Assembly (NCBI RefSeq): GCF_003363015.1
Contig: NZ_QRAP01000002.1
Location: forward strand, 310,001 to 374,000
From: Enterobacillus tribolii
GTDB lineage: Bacteria; Pseudomonadota; Gammaproteobacteria; Enterobacterales; Enterobacteriaceae
Reading direction: 5' to 3'
DNA length: 64,000 nt
Position numbers and translations under genes: made by a program. The notes under the pieces were generated by a model that worked only from the letters and a program-made list of their open reading frames with translations, was not told the DNA's origin and made no database searches. Below are positions 1 through 8,975 of the stretch, piece by piece. Positions within the stretch are counted from its first letter, which is position 1. Each line of letters opens with the position of its first letter.

Positions 1-1
1 C

Positions 2-511
2 AATCTGCTGAGCGCCAACGCCACGGTAATGCTGTTTGAAATCGGCGGATTACTGGGCGCGCTGTTTGCCGGCTGGGGTTCCGACCTGCTGTTCAGCGGC
101 CAGCGGGCGCCGATGATCCTGTTGTTCGCCCTCGGCCTGATGGGCGCGGTGAGCGCGCTGTGGCTGGCGCCGGTACACCATTACGGGCTGTTGGCGGTGT
201 GCTTTTTCGCCACCGGTTTTTTCGTTTTCGGCCCGCAGATGCTGATTGGCCTGGCGGGAGTGGAGTGCGGGCACAAAGGCGCAGCCGGCTCGATTACCGG
301 CTTTCTCGGCCTGTTCGCCTACCTCGGGGCGGCGCTGGCGGGATGGCCGCTGTCGCAATTGATAGAACATTATGGCTGGCCGGGCATGTTCATTCTGCTC
401 TCGGTAGCCGCCGTGATGATTGGCTTACTGCTGATGCCGCTGTTAATGGCCGGGATCGGCACTCAGGACCGCAACGCCGCGGATTCGGCGAACATAACTC
501 AGAACGCTTGA
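2..511 (+). CDS. uhpC: UhpC-like hexose-phosphate sensor/transporter, MFS family (3' part)
   Basis: The window opens inside this gene, so only the last 169 residues are visible. They hold about five hydrophobic membrane segments, the C-terminal part of a 12-segment major facilitator of the organophosphate:Pi antiporter family. The stretch around ECGHKGAAGSITGFLGLFAYLG resembles UhpC (sensor of external glucose 6-phosphate that acts on the UhpB kinase) more than the transporters UhpT or GlpT. The stop lies 20 bases before afuA with only a ribosome binding site between, so the two are probably one transcript. UhpC beside an Afu importer fits sugar-phosphate sensing and uptake. A plain transporter of this family cannot be excluded without the N-terminal half. 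Confidence 0.7.
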   Translation, partial: NLLSANATVMLFEIGGLLGALFAGWGSDLLFSGQRAPMILLFALGLMGAVSALWLAPVHHYGLLAVCFFATGFFVFGPQMLIGLAGVECGHKGAAGSITGFLGLFAYLGAALAGWPLSQLIEHYGWPGMFILLSVAAVMIGLLLMPLLMAGIGTQDRNAADSANITQNA

Positions 512-531
512 TACATAAAAGGATAACGATA

Positions 532-1563
532 ATGAAAAGAACCTCAGTTTCCCTCTTGGTCGCATCAGGACTCGCCCTTGCCATGCTGAGCGGCGCCGCT
601 CACGCCAAAGGGCGTCTGGTGGTGTATTGCAGCGCCACAAACGAGATGTGCGAAGCGGAAACCAAAGCCTTCGGCGAGAAGTATGACGTGAAAACGTCGT
701 TCATCCGCAACGGCTCCGGCAGTACGCTGGCGAAGGTTGATGCAGAGAAGAAAAACCCGCAGGCCGACGTCTGGTACGGCGGTACGCTGGACCCGCAGTC
801 CCAGGCCGGTGAAATGGGCCTGCTGGAGGCTTACAAATCGCCTAATCTTGAGCAGATCATGACCCAGTTCCGCGATCCGGCCAAGTTGAAAGGCAACTAC
901 TCTTCGGCGGTGTACGTCGGCATTCTGGGCTTCGGCGTTAACACCCAACGCCTGAAAGAGAAGAACCTGCCGGTGCCGAAGTGCTGGAAAGATCTCACCA
1001 AGCCGGAATTCAAGGGCGAAATCCAGATTGCGGACCCGCAAAGCTCCGGCACCGCTTACACCGCGCTGGCGACCTTCGTGCAACTGTGGGGCGAAGATCA
1101 GGCGTTTGATTACCTCAAGCAGCTTAACGTCAATATTTCCCAATACACCAAGTCCGGTATCGCGCCGGCGCGTAACGCCGCGCGCGGCGAAGCCGCTATC
1201 GGTATCGGCTTCCTGCACGATTACTCGCTGGAAAAAGATCAGGGCGCACCGCTGGAGCTGATTTCTCCGTGCGAAGGCACCGGTTATGAAATCGGCGGCG
1301 TCAGCATCCTGAAAGGGGCGCGTAACATGGACAACGCCAAGCTGTTCGTGGACTGGGTGCTCTCTAAAGATGCGCAGGAACTCTCCTGGCAGAAAGGCAA
1401 GTCTTACCAGATTCTGACCAACACCACAGCGGAAACCTCACCGCTGTCGCTCAAGCTCGAAGACCTGAAACTGATCAACTACGACATGGATAAGTATGGT
1501 TCGACCGATGTGCGTAAGGCATTGATCAGCAAATGGGTTTCCGAAGTGAAGATGGGTAAGTAA
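532..1563 (+). CDS. afuA: AfuA periplasmic hexose-phosphate-binding protein
   Basis: A 343-residue ABC-importer solute-binding protein. Residues 1-25 form a Sec signal peptide with a likely cut after AHA. The mature part is a type II periplasmic binding fold of the family long labelled ferric-iron binding; Actinobacillus and enteric AfuA members were later shown to bind glucose 6-phosphate and fructose 6-phosphate. The start is the ATG at 532, preceded by AAAGGATAACG; the frame is open upstream to 160, but that part overlaps uhpC and lacks coding character. It is followed by afuB and afuC in one operon. Sugar-phosphate specificity is inferred from the family and from the uhpC-like neighbour, not read directly from binding residues. 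Confidence 0.85.
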   Translation: MKRTSVSLLVASGLALAMLSGAAHAKGRLVVYCSATNEMCEAETKAFGEKYDVKTSFIRNGSGSTLAKVDAEKKNPQADVWYGGTLDPQSQAGEMGLLEAYKSPNLEQIMTQFRDPAKLKGNYSSAVYVGILGFGVNTQRLKEKNLPVPKCWKDLTKPEFKGEIQIADPQSSGTAYTALATFVQLWGEDQAFDYLKQLNVNISQYTKSGIAPARNAARGEAAIGIGFLHDYSLEKDQGAPLELISPCEGTGYEIGGVSILKGARNMDNAKLFVDWVLSKDAQELSWQKGKSYQILTNTTAETSPLSLKLEDLKLINYDMDKYGSTDVRKALISKWVSEVKMGK

Positions 1564-1617
1564 TCGCCGCGGGCGGCGCTGGCCGCCCGCTTCTTTTTCC
1601 TGCCCGGTGAGGCGCTT

Positions 1618-3696
1618 ATGTCTGATACATTACTTTTGCGAACCACGCAGAAGCGGGATGCTGTTTTCTGGTGGATCGCGCTCGGCTGGTTGGCGTTTGC
1701 CCTGCTGCCCAGCTGGAGCCTGGATTATGGCCTGCTGGAATCGACCTCCGACGAGATTCTGGCATCCTATGGTTGGTCGGGGCTGAACGTCAGCCTGTTG
1801 TGGTACGTGCTGCCGAGCCTGCTGTTGCTGCGGCCGCTGCGTGAACCGGCGCGTGAACAACGCAGCCGTCATCGCCTGGATGCCGTTTGGGCGGTGATCT
1901 GTATGGCTTTTGTGGTGGTGAGCGCCACGCTGGAAGGGCGCGGCCTCGGCTACGCCACCATCGTGCTGTTCATCGCGCTTGGCGCGATCGTCACGCTGGC
2001 GCTGACCCGGCTGGAGTGGCTGGGCGGCGACCGTTTCGTGATCGGATCGCTGATCGCCATTATTGCGCTGATCGGCGTGTTTATCGTTTGGCCGAGCGTG
2101 GCGATCTTTATCCCCATGTTTACCACCGACACCGGAGAATTTGCGCCGCTGGCGTTTATGAACGTGCTGTCGCAGGCGCATATCGTTCAGGTCATTATCA
2201 ACTCGATCCTGTTGTCGATCGCGGTGGGCATCGGTTGTACCTTCTTTGGCCTGGTGCTGGCGATCTATACCACCCGTATCGCCAAGCGCAGCGCTATTAT
2301 CGGCCGCGTGTTTTCCATTCTGCCTATCGTTACGCCGCCGTTCGTGGTCGGGCTGGGGGTGACGCTGATGATGGGGCGCTCCGGCTATGTCACCGAGTTT
2401 ATGGCGACCTGGTTCGGGTTAACCAACACCAACTGGCTGTATGGCTTTACCGGCATCTGGCTGGCGCAGGTGCTGGCGTTTACCCCGATGGCGTTTATGA
2501 TCCTCGACGGGGCGATCAAAACCATTCACCCGTCACTGGAAGAAGCCTCCTACACCCTGCGCGCCAACCGCTGGCAGACCTTTACCCAGGTATTCCTGCC
2601 GCTGCTGAAACCGGCGCTGGCTAACGCGTTCCTGATCGTGATCGTGCAATCGCTGGCGGACTTCAGTAACCCGCTGGTGCTGGGCGGTAACTTTGACGTG
2701 CTGGCGACCCAGATTTACTTCTACATCACCGGTTCGCAGCTCGACTATCAGGCCGCCAGTACCCTCGGCGTGTTCCTGTTGCTGTTCTCACTGCTGGTGT
2801 TCTGCATTCAGTACATGTGGATCGGCAAACGTTCTTACGTCACCGTATCCGGCAAGTCTTACCGCGGTGACGTGCAGCCGCTGCCGGTGGTGCTGGTGTG
2901 GAGCGTGGTGGCGTTACTGGCGGTCTGGATTGCCTTCAACGCCCTGCTGTACGGCAGCATTTTCTACGGCAGTTTCACCGTCAACTGGGGCGTGGACTAC
3001 ACGCTGACGCTGGACAACTTCATCAAGCTGTTCGGCCAGGGCATGAGCGACGGCGCATGGCCTTCACTGCTTGATACCCTGTTGTATGCCGGCATCGCCG
3101 CGCCGATCACCGCATTCTTCGGCCTGTTGATCGCCTGGGTTGTGGTGCGCCAGCAGTTTACCGGTAAGAAAGCCATCGAGTTCACCACCATGCTGTGCTT
3201 CGCTGTGCCGGGCACCGTAGCGGGCGTCTCTTACATTCTGGCGTTCAACAGCGCGCCGGTGTACCTGACGGGCACCGCGGCGATCGTCATCATCTCGATG
3301 GTGATGCGTAACGTGCCGGTGGGGATTCGTGCCGGGATTGCCGGGCTGGGGCAGATCGATAAATCGCTGGATGAGGCGTCGCTCAGCCTGCGCGCCGGAT
3401 CGCTGCGCACCATCATCAACATTCTGTTGCCGCTGTTGCGCCCGGCGATCCTCTCCGCGTTGATTTACAGCTTTGTACGCGCCATTACCACGGTCAGCGC
3501 CATCGTGTTCCTGGTCACACCGGACACCCGCGTTGCGACGGCGTACATCCTGAACCGCGTGGAAGACGGCGAATACGGGGTAGCGATCGCCTATGGCTCG
3601 ATCCTGATCGTCGTGATGCTGGCGATCATCTTCATCTTTGACTGGCTGATCGGCGAAGCGCGCGTTTCCCGCTCGAAAGCCAAGAACCAGGCTTAA
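1618..3696 (+). CDS. afuB: AfuB fused inner-membrane permease
   Basis: A 692-residue integral membrane protein formed of two fused binding-protein-dependent permease halves, the usual AfuB/FbpB size. Each half carries the cytoplasmic EAA loop that docks on the ATPase: EEASYTLRANRW near residue 308 and DEASLSLRAGSLRT near residue 585. A long hydrophobic N-terminal region adds extra membrane segments. It should form the translocation channel for substrate delivered by AfuA, with AfuC as the energy-coupling subunit. It starts at an ATG 54 bases after afuA; the gap has a short GC-rich inverted repeat, which could lower expression of the permease relative to the binding protein. Confidence 0.85.
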   Translation: MSDTLLLRTTQKRDAVFWWIALGWLAFALLPSWSLDYGLLESTSDEILASYGWSGLNVSLLWYVLPSLLLLRPLREPAREQRSRHRLDAVWAVICMAFVVVSATLEGRGLGYATIVLFIALGAIVTLALTRLEWLGGDRFVIGSLIAIIALIGVFIVWPSVAIFIPMFTTDTGEFAPLAFMNVLSQAHIVQVIINSILLSIAVGIGCTFFGLVLAIYTTRIAKRSAIIGRVFSILPIVTPPFVVGLGVTLMMGRSGYVTEFMATWFGLTNTNWLYGFTGIWLAQVLAFTPMAFMILDGAIKTIHPSLEEASYTLRANRWQTFTQVFLPLLKPALANAFLIVIVQSLADFSNPLVLGGNFDVLATQIYFYITGSQLDYQAASTLGVFLLLFSLLVFCIQYMWIGKRSYVTVSGKSYRGDVQPLPVVLVWSVVALLAVWIAFNALLYGSIFYGSFTVNWGVDYTLTLDNFIKLFGQGMSDGAWPSLLDTLLYAGIAAPITAFFGLLIAWVVVRQQFTGKKAIEFTTMLCFAVPGTVAGVSYILAFNSAPVYLTGTAAIVIISMVMRNVPVGIRAGIAGLGQIDKSLDEASLSLRAGSLRTIINILLPLLRPAILSALIYSFVRAITTVSAIVFLVTPDTRVATAYILNRVEDGEYGVAIAYGSILIVVMLAIIFIFDWLIGEARVSRSKAKNQA

Positions 3697-3711
3697 TCAC
3701 GGAGCTTAACC

Positions 3712-4758
3712 ATGACACAACACCACTTTGTTGAATTACGGAATGTCACGAAACGGTTCGGCACCAACACCGTGATTGACAATATTAACCTGGCTATCCC
3801 GCGCGGCGAGATGGTGACCCTGCTCGGCCCGTCAGGCTGCGGCAAGACCACCGTGCTGCGCCTGGTAGCGGGGCTGGAGAAGCCCAGCGAAGGGCAGATC
3901 TTTATCGACGGCGAAGACGTGACCCAGCGTTCCATCCAGCAGCGCGATATCTGTATGGTGTTCCAGTCTTATGCCCTGTTCCCGCATATGTCGCTGGGCG
4001 AGAACATTGGCTACGGCCTGAAAATGCTCGGTACGCCGAAGGCGGAGATCCGCGAGCGGGTGAAAGAAGCGCTGGCGCTGGTGGATCTGGAAGGGTTCGG
4101 CGATCGTTATGTCGATCAGATCTCCGGCGGGCAGCAGCAGCGCGTGGCGCTGGCGCGCGCGCTGATCCTCAAGCCGAAGGTGCTGTTGTTTGACGAGCCG
4201 CTCAGTAACCTCGACGCCAACCTGCGCCGCAGCATGCGCGATAAGATCCGCGAGTTGCAGAAGCAGTTTGATATCACTTCGCTGTATGTCACCCACGATC
4301 AGAGCGAAGCGTTCGCCGTTTCGGATCAGGTTCTGGTGATGAACAAAGGCCACATCATGCAGATTGGTTCGCCGCAGGCGCTGTACCGCCAGCCGGCCTC
4401 GCGTTTTATGGCCAGCTTTATGGGGGATGCCAACCTGTTTCCAGCGCGTTTCAGCGAGGCGAGCGTGGAGATCCATGGTTACCGTTTGCCGCGTCCGGCG
4501 CACTTCCGCGCCCAGGGCGAGGGAACGGTCGGCGTACGCCCGGAGGCAATAACGCTGGGCAGTCAGGGCGAAGAGAGCCAGCGCTGCGAGATCCGCCATG
4601 TCTCCTACATGGGGCCGCAGTACGAGGTTATCGTGGCGTGGCACGGGCAGGAAATCCTGCTGCAGGTGAATGCCACCCGCCTGCAGCCGGAAGCCGGTGA
4701 AAGCTACTTCCTGGAGATTCACCCCTATGGCATGTTCGTTTTGGAGGATGCCGCCTGA
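3712..4758 (+). CDS. afuC: AfuC ABC-transporter ATP-binding subunit
   Basis: A 348-residue ATPase with all nucleotide-binding motifs: Walker [10 protein letters not shown] at residues 39-47, the Q-loop at VFQSYALF, signature ISGGQQQR near 136, Walker B LLFDEP near 158 and the H-loop YVTHDQ near 196. The last 100 residues are a TOBE-like C-terminal domain, as in importers of the ferric/spermidine/molybdate class. It starts 15 bases after afuB with an AGGAG-like site and is the last gene of the operon. It drives import by AfuAB. Afu proteins are often annotated as FbpC ferric importers; the uhpC-like neighbour favours the hexose-phosphate role. Confidence 0.87.
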   Translation: MTQHHFVELRNVTKRFGTNTVIDNINLAIPRGEMVTLLGPSGCGKTTVLRLVAGLEKPSEGQIFIDGEDVTQRSIQQRDICMVFQSYALFPHMSLGENIGYGLKMLGTPKAEIRERVKEALALVDLEGFGDRYVDQISGGQQQRVALARALILKPKVLLFDEPLSNLDANLRRSMRDKIRELQKQFDITSLYVTHDQSEAFAVSDQVLVMNKGHIMQIGSPQALYRQPASRFMASFMGDANLFPARFSEASVEIHGYRLPRPAHFRAQGEGTVGVRPEAITLGSQGEESQRCEIRHVSYMGPQYEVIVAWHGQEILLQVNATRLQPEAGESYFLEIHPYGMFVLEDAA

Positions 4759-4768
4759 GTCTGACCCG

Positions 4769-4791
4769 CCCCTCTCCATCCCGGAGAGGGG
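4769..4791. terminator. Hairpin between afuC and the convergent DKNYY gene
   Basis: A perfect 9-bp stem (CCCCTCTCC / GGAGAGGGG) with a 5-base loop fills the 33-base gap between two convergent genes. It lacks a clear T-run on either side, so it is a weak intrinsic terminator or an mRNA 3'-end-protecting hairpin. Confidence 0.55.
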
Positions 4792-6285
4792 CTACCGTTT
4801 ACGCATTTTGCCCCACAGCCGCACCATGTTGCCCACCACGGCCAGAACAATCAGCCCGTAAAACAGCCAGTGGAAAGCCACGCTGGTTTTCCGGTACACC
4901 GTCTTCGCCTGCAATAATTCCCGGTGAGCGGGCGGCGTCAGTTTCCCGTTACGTACCAGTTTGCGAATCACCGAAGTACCGATATCTGCGGGCTGCAGGA
5001 GCGCCAGGGTCTCCCGGTCAGCGATGCGATAAATCGGGCCGGAATCGGTCAGGGTGTCGCCTGTCAGGTCGAAATACCAGAGCGATGCTCCATTCTGCCA
5101 AAGTGAGCCAAAAACACCTCCGCGAACGTCGCCGATTTTCTGCCATTCTCCGGTTAGCTCGTCCATGAATTGGTAGATATGCGTAGAACGGGATATCAGA
5201 CCGGGGTTGCGGCGAGAACCCCAGCGCTCCGATGCCTGAAGGTAAAGCAGGTGCTGACCGTCCCAAAAAATATAAGGAGAGAGGGCGGTAAAATCCCCGG
5301 TCGCGGCGGTATCGCCATGGGTGAAAATATTATCGCCCATCCGTTTAACCTCGCCGCTTTGCCCGTCGTAATAGAAAAGCCCGTCCCTGCTGGTGAATAA
5401 CAGATGATATATGTGTTGCTCGGCGCGGGTCAGCGGGTAGTACGGTTGATGAGTGCTATCAAACGGCAGGTCCGCGGCGTAAACAGCGCCGCTGCGTGGA
5501 TCATAAAGGTAGGGCGTCTGGCTGGTAAGACGGCTGACGTTAAGTTCCTGCAGCTCCCGGTGCCCGGCGAGCGCCAGCCGGGCAGCGTGATGGTAAACAT
5601 TCCGGCCGTCGGTGAAATAGGTGCTGCTGGGGCGTTCACCGCTGCGGGAGGGCGCCATAACAGGCCGCAGGGCTGCCGGATCAGCCTGTTCCATCAGTTG
5701 TCCGCGGTAATAAGCCCGTGTTCCGTCGGTGATCAGGTTCGCGCCAGGCAATGGGCGGTATGGAACCTCACTTTCCGGCAACAGCGCGAACGGATAAAGA
5801 TAGCTTTGCGGCTTCGTGCCGTATCCCCACTGATGAAGGATGATCTGTAACGCCTCCTCCAGTTTGCCGAGTTCAGGATTGCGGGTTGTTGAGTAACTGC
5901 AATACGCGCTTTGTTTGCCATCACTGAAATAATTATTGCCCAGAACGCGGACATGTGTCGCATCCAGCCCGGGTATCACCCGGTTACCGCAATAGACATG
6001 GTTTTTATCTTTACCGACCTGATGATCGGAATGGGTCGCGCCGGGCAACAGCGTGAACGTGTCAGGATCCGCGATATCGATTTTGTAATAACCGTTGCTG
6101 GGAACGGCGGCATAGACGCTGCCCTTGTAACGTTTATAAATCCCGCCGTAGTTTTCGCCTGACTGGCTGATGTCGTGACTCTCATTGTTTTTTACCGATA
6201 AGAATAATGAGCAAAACAGCAGGACAGAAAAGCCACACGCCAGCAGCACTAAACCTATCGCTATCCTTTTCGAAACGGGTTTCAT
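4792..6285 (-). CDS. Membrane-anchored DKNYY-domain protein, unknown function
   Basis: A protein of 497 residues when started at the ATG at 6285, which has AAGGAAG seven bases upstream; an ATG nine codons earlier (6312) lies inside a hairpin and is less likely. Residues about 7-31 form one membrane segment and about 468-490 a second, leaving a large middle part that is probably periplasmic. Around residues 92-105 is GKDKNHVYCGN, the DKNYY repeat signature, and related tyrosine-rich units (DGRNVYHH, DGTRAYYRG) recur, which suggests a beta-repeat fold. Function is unknown for the family. It stands alone between unrelated genes and is convergent to afuC; it may be an insertion into this locus. 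Confidence 0.7.
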   Translation of the reverse strand: MKPVSKRIAIGLVLLACGFSVLLFCSLFLSVKNNESHDISQSGENYGGIYKRYKGSVYAAVPSNGYYKIDIADPDTFTLLPGATHSDHQVGKDKNHVYCGNRVIPGLDATHVRVLGNNYFSDGKQSAYCSYSTTRNPELGKLEEALQIILHQWGYGTKPQSYLYPFALLPESEVPYRPLPGANLITDGTRAYYRGQLMEQADPAALRPVMAPSRSGERPSSTYFTDGRNVYHHAARLALAGHRELQELNVSRLTSQTPYLYDPRSGAVYAADLPFDSTHQPYYPLTRAEQHIYHLLFTSRDGLFYYDGQSGEVKRMGDNIFTHGDTAATGDFTALSPYIFWDGQHLLYLQASERWGSRRNPGLISRSTHIYQFMDELTGEWQKIGDVRGGVFGSLWQNGASLWYFDLTGDTLTDSGPIYRIADRETLALLQPADIGTSVIRKLVRNGKLTPPAHRELLQAKTVYRKTSVAFHWLFYGLIVLAVVGNMVRLWGKMRKR

Positions 6286-6305
6286 ATTGGTCTTCCTTGC
6301 AATGG

Positions 6306-6341
6306 GAGCCATGGCGCGCCAAATGCGCCAGGCTCTTTTTT
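6306..6341 (+). terminator. Terminator-like hairpin upstream of the DKNYY gene
   Basis: GAGCC-A-TGGCGC pairs with GCGCCA-GGCTC (11 bp with one bulged A, 7-base loop) and is followed at once by six T on the + strand. It has the shape of a rho-independent terminator for + strand transcription, yet no + strand gene lies directly upstream; the minus-strand gene begins next to it. Confidence 0.6.
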
Positions 6342-7063
6342 CATCATACCTCTTGGCGTCAGATTGGCGTGCTAAAAATTATTTAAATGTATGAGTTAAA
6401 AATTCAATAAAGTTTCTCTTAAGTTTATATATAAGAAAGTGGCGCTTTTTACGGTGGGGGGAATATTGGATTGTTGCGGAGTTAAAATATATGAAACTTA
6501 TATTTTCACAATGGCATGTGTTGTTCTTTTTGATATGGGTAAGCAAGGTTTACTTAGCAGGCCAATAATCCTTAATGATATAGTACCACCCAATTCAAAC
6601 GGCTTAGGATAATTCTCATGTTGTGAGGAATTTCCTATAACGAATTGATTTTAATGAATTTTTAATTTTAATTGTTTGTGGTTGGTGTTAGTAAAGCATT
6701 ATTTGTCAGACGTTTCTCGTATTTGCTTTCTTTAAAGATTTATATTCTTAATTTATTTCTTTTTAAAGACTAAATGTTGAAAATTAATTAAAGGTTGTTA
6801 TTATTTATTGCCTCTTGTGAGCAAGAAAGCAACAAACCGCACTTTTTTTTATCTCCCGTCGGTTACGTTGGTTCATCATCGTTCTCACAGGTAATAAAAC
6901 CTGAATAATCCGGCGTGAATATATTCTCATGCGGGAAAAGGTTTATTTTAAATACGTGTAAGGCTGAAGTTTGCGTTTATTTACGCAGGGGCTTCTTTTA
7001 GCAAAATGACAGCCTTGCCAAGGACAAAATAACGCGAGAGTCGCGTATTATCAGGAGCAAAAA
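6342..7063. other. AT-rich intergenic region upstream of the fimbrial operon
   Basis: About 720 bases with no convincing gene. It is markedly AT-rich compared with its neighbours. It contains an 8-bp inverted repeat (AAAATATA / TATATTTT at 6484-6506) and a small hairpin (TGCGT / ACGCA near 6972-6987). The fimbrial promoter must lie here, but I cannot place it with confidence. No recombinase gene or pair of long inverted repeats of the fimS switch type was found. A clear ribosome binding site (AGGAG) precedes the pilin ATG. Confidence 0.6.
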
Positions 7064-7606
7064 ATGAAAAAGACATTTGTGGCAGCAATGGTTGCAGGGA
7101 TCTCCGCGATGGCTGCTGTCCACAGTGCCAGTGCTGCAACGGTTAATGGAGGAAACGTTAGTTTTAAAGGTGAGGTGGTGAATGCCGCTTGCGCCGTGGA
7201 TTCCAACTCCAGCAATCAGACTGTCAACATGGGGCAGGTACGTCTGGCCGAACTCGGCAAAGCCGCAGGTACGCAAGCCAGCTCCCGTACGCCGTTCTCC
7301 ATTCAGTTGAACGACTGCGATCCAACCGTTTCTGCTGCGACGCAGGTTGTTTTTAACGGCATTCCGGCAGAAAGCAATCCGTCAGTATTGCACGCGGGGC
7401 AGGGCAGTTCATCCGCCACCGGCGTTGGCATTCAGATCTTCGACAACAGTGGCAAACCCGTCGCGTTGGGTAAGCCATCTGGCAAAGTGACGCTGATTGA
7501 TGGCGTGAATGTGCTGCAATTCCAGTCCGGGTTCATCTCTACTTCCGATGCGCCGACCGCTGGTGACGCCAGCGCAACGGCTAACTTTACGCTGACCTAC
7601 TCGTAA
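7064..7606 (+). CDS. Major fimbrial subunit, FimA family
   Basis: A 180-residue pilin of the chaperone-usher class. Residues 1-24 are a signal peptide cut after ASA. The mature protein has the paired cysteines (C43 and C85) that form the pilin disulfide, and ends in the alternating beta strand ASATANFTLTYS, which includes the penultimate tyrosine used as the chaperone and donor-strand recognition motif. AGGAGCAAAAA precedes the ATG. As the first gene with a long AT-rich control region it should be the major rod subunit, secreted through the usher and assembled by donor-strand exchange. It is related to type 1 pilins, but I do not assign a named fimbrial system. Confidence 0.85.
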   Translation: MKKTFVAAMVAGISAMAAVHSASAATVNGGNVSFKGEVVNAACAVDSNSSNQTVNMGQVRLAELGKAAGTQASSRTPFSIQLNDCDPTVSAATQVVFNGIPAESNPSVLHAGQGSSSATGVGIQIFDNSGKPVALGKPSGKVTLIDGVNVLQFQSGFISTSDAPTAGDASATANFTLTYS

Positions 7607-7662
7607 TAGAACGGCGCAGGCCGGGAGTGTGGCTTCCGGCTCGCCGCACGGAAAGCAAGAAC

Positions 7663-8199
7663 ATGAAAACGGGAAATCACGGTCGGGTTATGGCGGCGCT
7701 GATGTCGCTGTTTTGTGTTCCGGCGCCGGCATTGACCGTACACGGCGGCAGCGTCAATTTTCGGGCCGACGTCGTGGACGCGCCCTGCAGCGTGGCGCTG
7801 GAAAGCCGTGAATTGCAGGTCGATCTCGGCCAGGTCAGAAGTAATCAGTTTGGCGCGATGGGAAGTTACAGCGGCATAACGCCGTTTACTCTGGTGTTGG
7901 AAAACTGTTCTGCCTCAGTAAGCACTCAGGTAGGCGTCGGGTTTTCCGGCGTGGCAGACGGTAAAGATCCGCTGATCCTGGCGGCGGGCAAAGGCAGTAA
8001 TGCCGCGCACGGAATTGGCATCGGCATTTTCGATCACCGGGGTGATCTGATCCCTATCAATACAGAAGCCTTCTCGCCGGTCGCGTTGCAGGAAGGGGAG
8101 AACCGGCTTCAGTTTTTCGCCCGCTACCGCTCAACCGCGCGTCAGGTAACGGCCGGCGACGCCAGCGCGGTGGCCAGTTTCAATCTGACCTATCAGTAA
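7663..8199 (+). CDS. Second fimbrial subunit, FimA/FimI-like
   Basis: A 178-residue pilin similar to the gene before it (shared VHGGSVNFRADVVDAPCSV-type start and AGDASAVASFNLTYQ end). Signal peptide to about residue 23 (APA), cysteines at 42 and 82, C-terminal beta zipper strand with penultimate tyrosine. I chose the ATG at 7663 because it gives a normal signal peptide; the frame is open 12 codons further upstream. It lies 56 bases after the major pilin. By position it matches FimI-type accessory subunits, and it probably arose by duplication of the major pilin gene. Confidence 0.8.
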   Translation: MKTGNHGRVMAALMSLFCVPAPALTVHGGSVNFRADVVDAPCSVALESRELQVDLGQVRSNQFGAMGSYSGITPFTLVLENCSASVSTQVGVGFSGVADGKDPLILAAGKGSNAAHGIGIGIFDHRGDLIPINTEAFSPVALQEGENRLQFFARYRSTARQVTAGDASAVASFNLTYQ

Positions 8200-8243
8200 G
8201 CCGCGGCTGAATATATTCAGCCCGGTAATCAGCATTTATACGT

Positions 8244-8942
8244 ATGGGTATCATTATGCAAAGGATGACAGGGTACATGGCAGGGCTGCTCGCCGCCTGT
8301 TTTATTTTTTCCTCGCAATCTCAGGCCGGAGGCGTGGCGCTGGGGGCGACGCGCATCGTTTATCCTTCCGACAGCAAGCAGGTTTCCCTACCGGTGACCA
8401 ACAGCGACGGGCAGAATTTTTTCTTGATCAATAGCTGGATCGAAGACGAGAAGGGGACGAAGTCGACGCATTTCGTCATCACGCCGCCGCTGTTTGTGAT
8501 CAAGTCCGGCAAGGAAAATACCCTGCGCATCATCCACAGCGGCCCCGCGTTGCCGCAGGATCGGGAAACGTTGTACTGGCTGAACGTCAAAGCGATCCCG
8601 GCGGTGGACAAAGATAAGAAAAACGGCAATACGCTACAGTTGGCGATCACCAGCCGCATCAAGTTGTTTTATCGTCCGGGCGGGCTGGCGCAGGGCGCCG
8701 ACAGCGCCGTAGACAGCATCACGCTGAACCGTCAGGGAAATGAACTCATCTTCAAGAATCCGACGCCCTATTACATCTCACTGGTGAACCTGCGTGCCGG
8801 CACCCGTATGCTGCCGAACACCACGCTGGCGCCGCTGCAAAGTACCTCGCTGACGCTGCCCGCGGGCGCCGGCAACGAGATTGGCTATCGTAACATCAAT
8901 GACTACGGATCGGTGTCAGCGGAAAAGACGCTGACGTTGTAA
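8244..8942 (+). CDS. Periplasmic fimbrial chaperone, PapD/FimC family
   Basis: A 232-residue PapD-like chaperone. After a signal peptide ending near QSQA come two immunoglobulin-like domains: the N-terminal one contains ATRIVYPS (with the conserved arginine of the subunit-binding cleft) and AITSRIKLFYRP (with the conserved lysine), and the C-terminal one covers roughly the last 80 residues. It binds pilin subunits in the periplasm, completes their fold and hands them to the usher. The ATG at 8256 is an alternative start, and neither has a strong ribosome binding site. It lies between the pilins and the usher, as is normal for such operons. Confidence 0.88.
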   Translation: MGIIMQRMTGYMAGLLAACFIFSSQSQAGGVALGATRIVYPSDSKQVSLPVTNSDGQNFFLINSWIEDEKGTKSTHFVITPPLFVIKSGKENTLRIIHSGPALPQDRETLYWLNVKAIPAVDKDKKNGNTLQLAITSRIKLFYRPGGLAQGADSAVDSITLNRQGNELIFKNPTPYYISLVNLRAGTRMLPNTTLAPLQSTSLTLPAGAGNEIGYRNINDYGSVSAEKTLTL

Positions 8943-8975
8943 TGACCTACAGAAGGTCTAGCGAGAAAAGGAATT

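Noticed and set aside
160-531. N-terminal extension of the afuA frame
   Set aside because: Overlaps uhpC in another frame, lacks conserved content, and the signal peptide and ribosome binding site set the start at 532.
3832-4779. Long minus-strand open frame (315 codons) opposite afuC
   Set aside because: Antisense shadow of a GC-rich conserved gene; histidine/arginine/glutamine-rich product with no family features.
6484-6506. AT inverted repeat considered as part of a fimS-like invertible switch
   Set aside because: Arms are only 8 bp and 7 bases apart, no second distant copy and no recombinase gene nearby.
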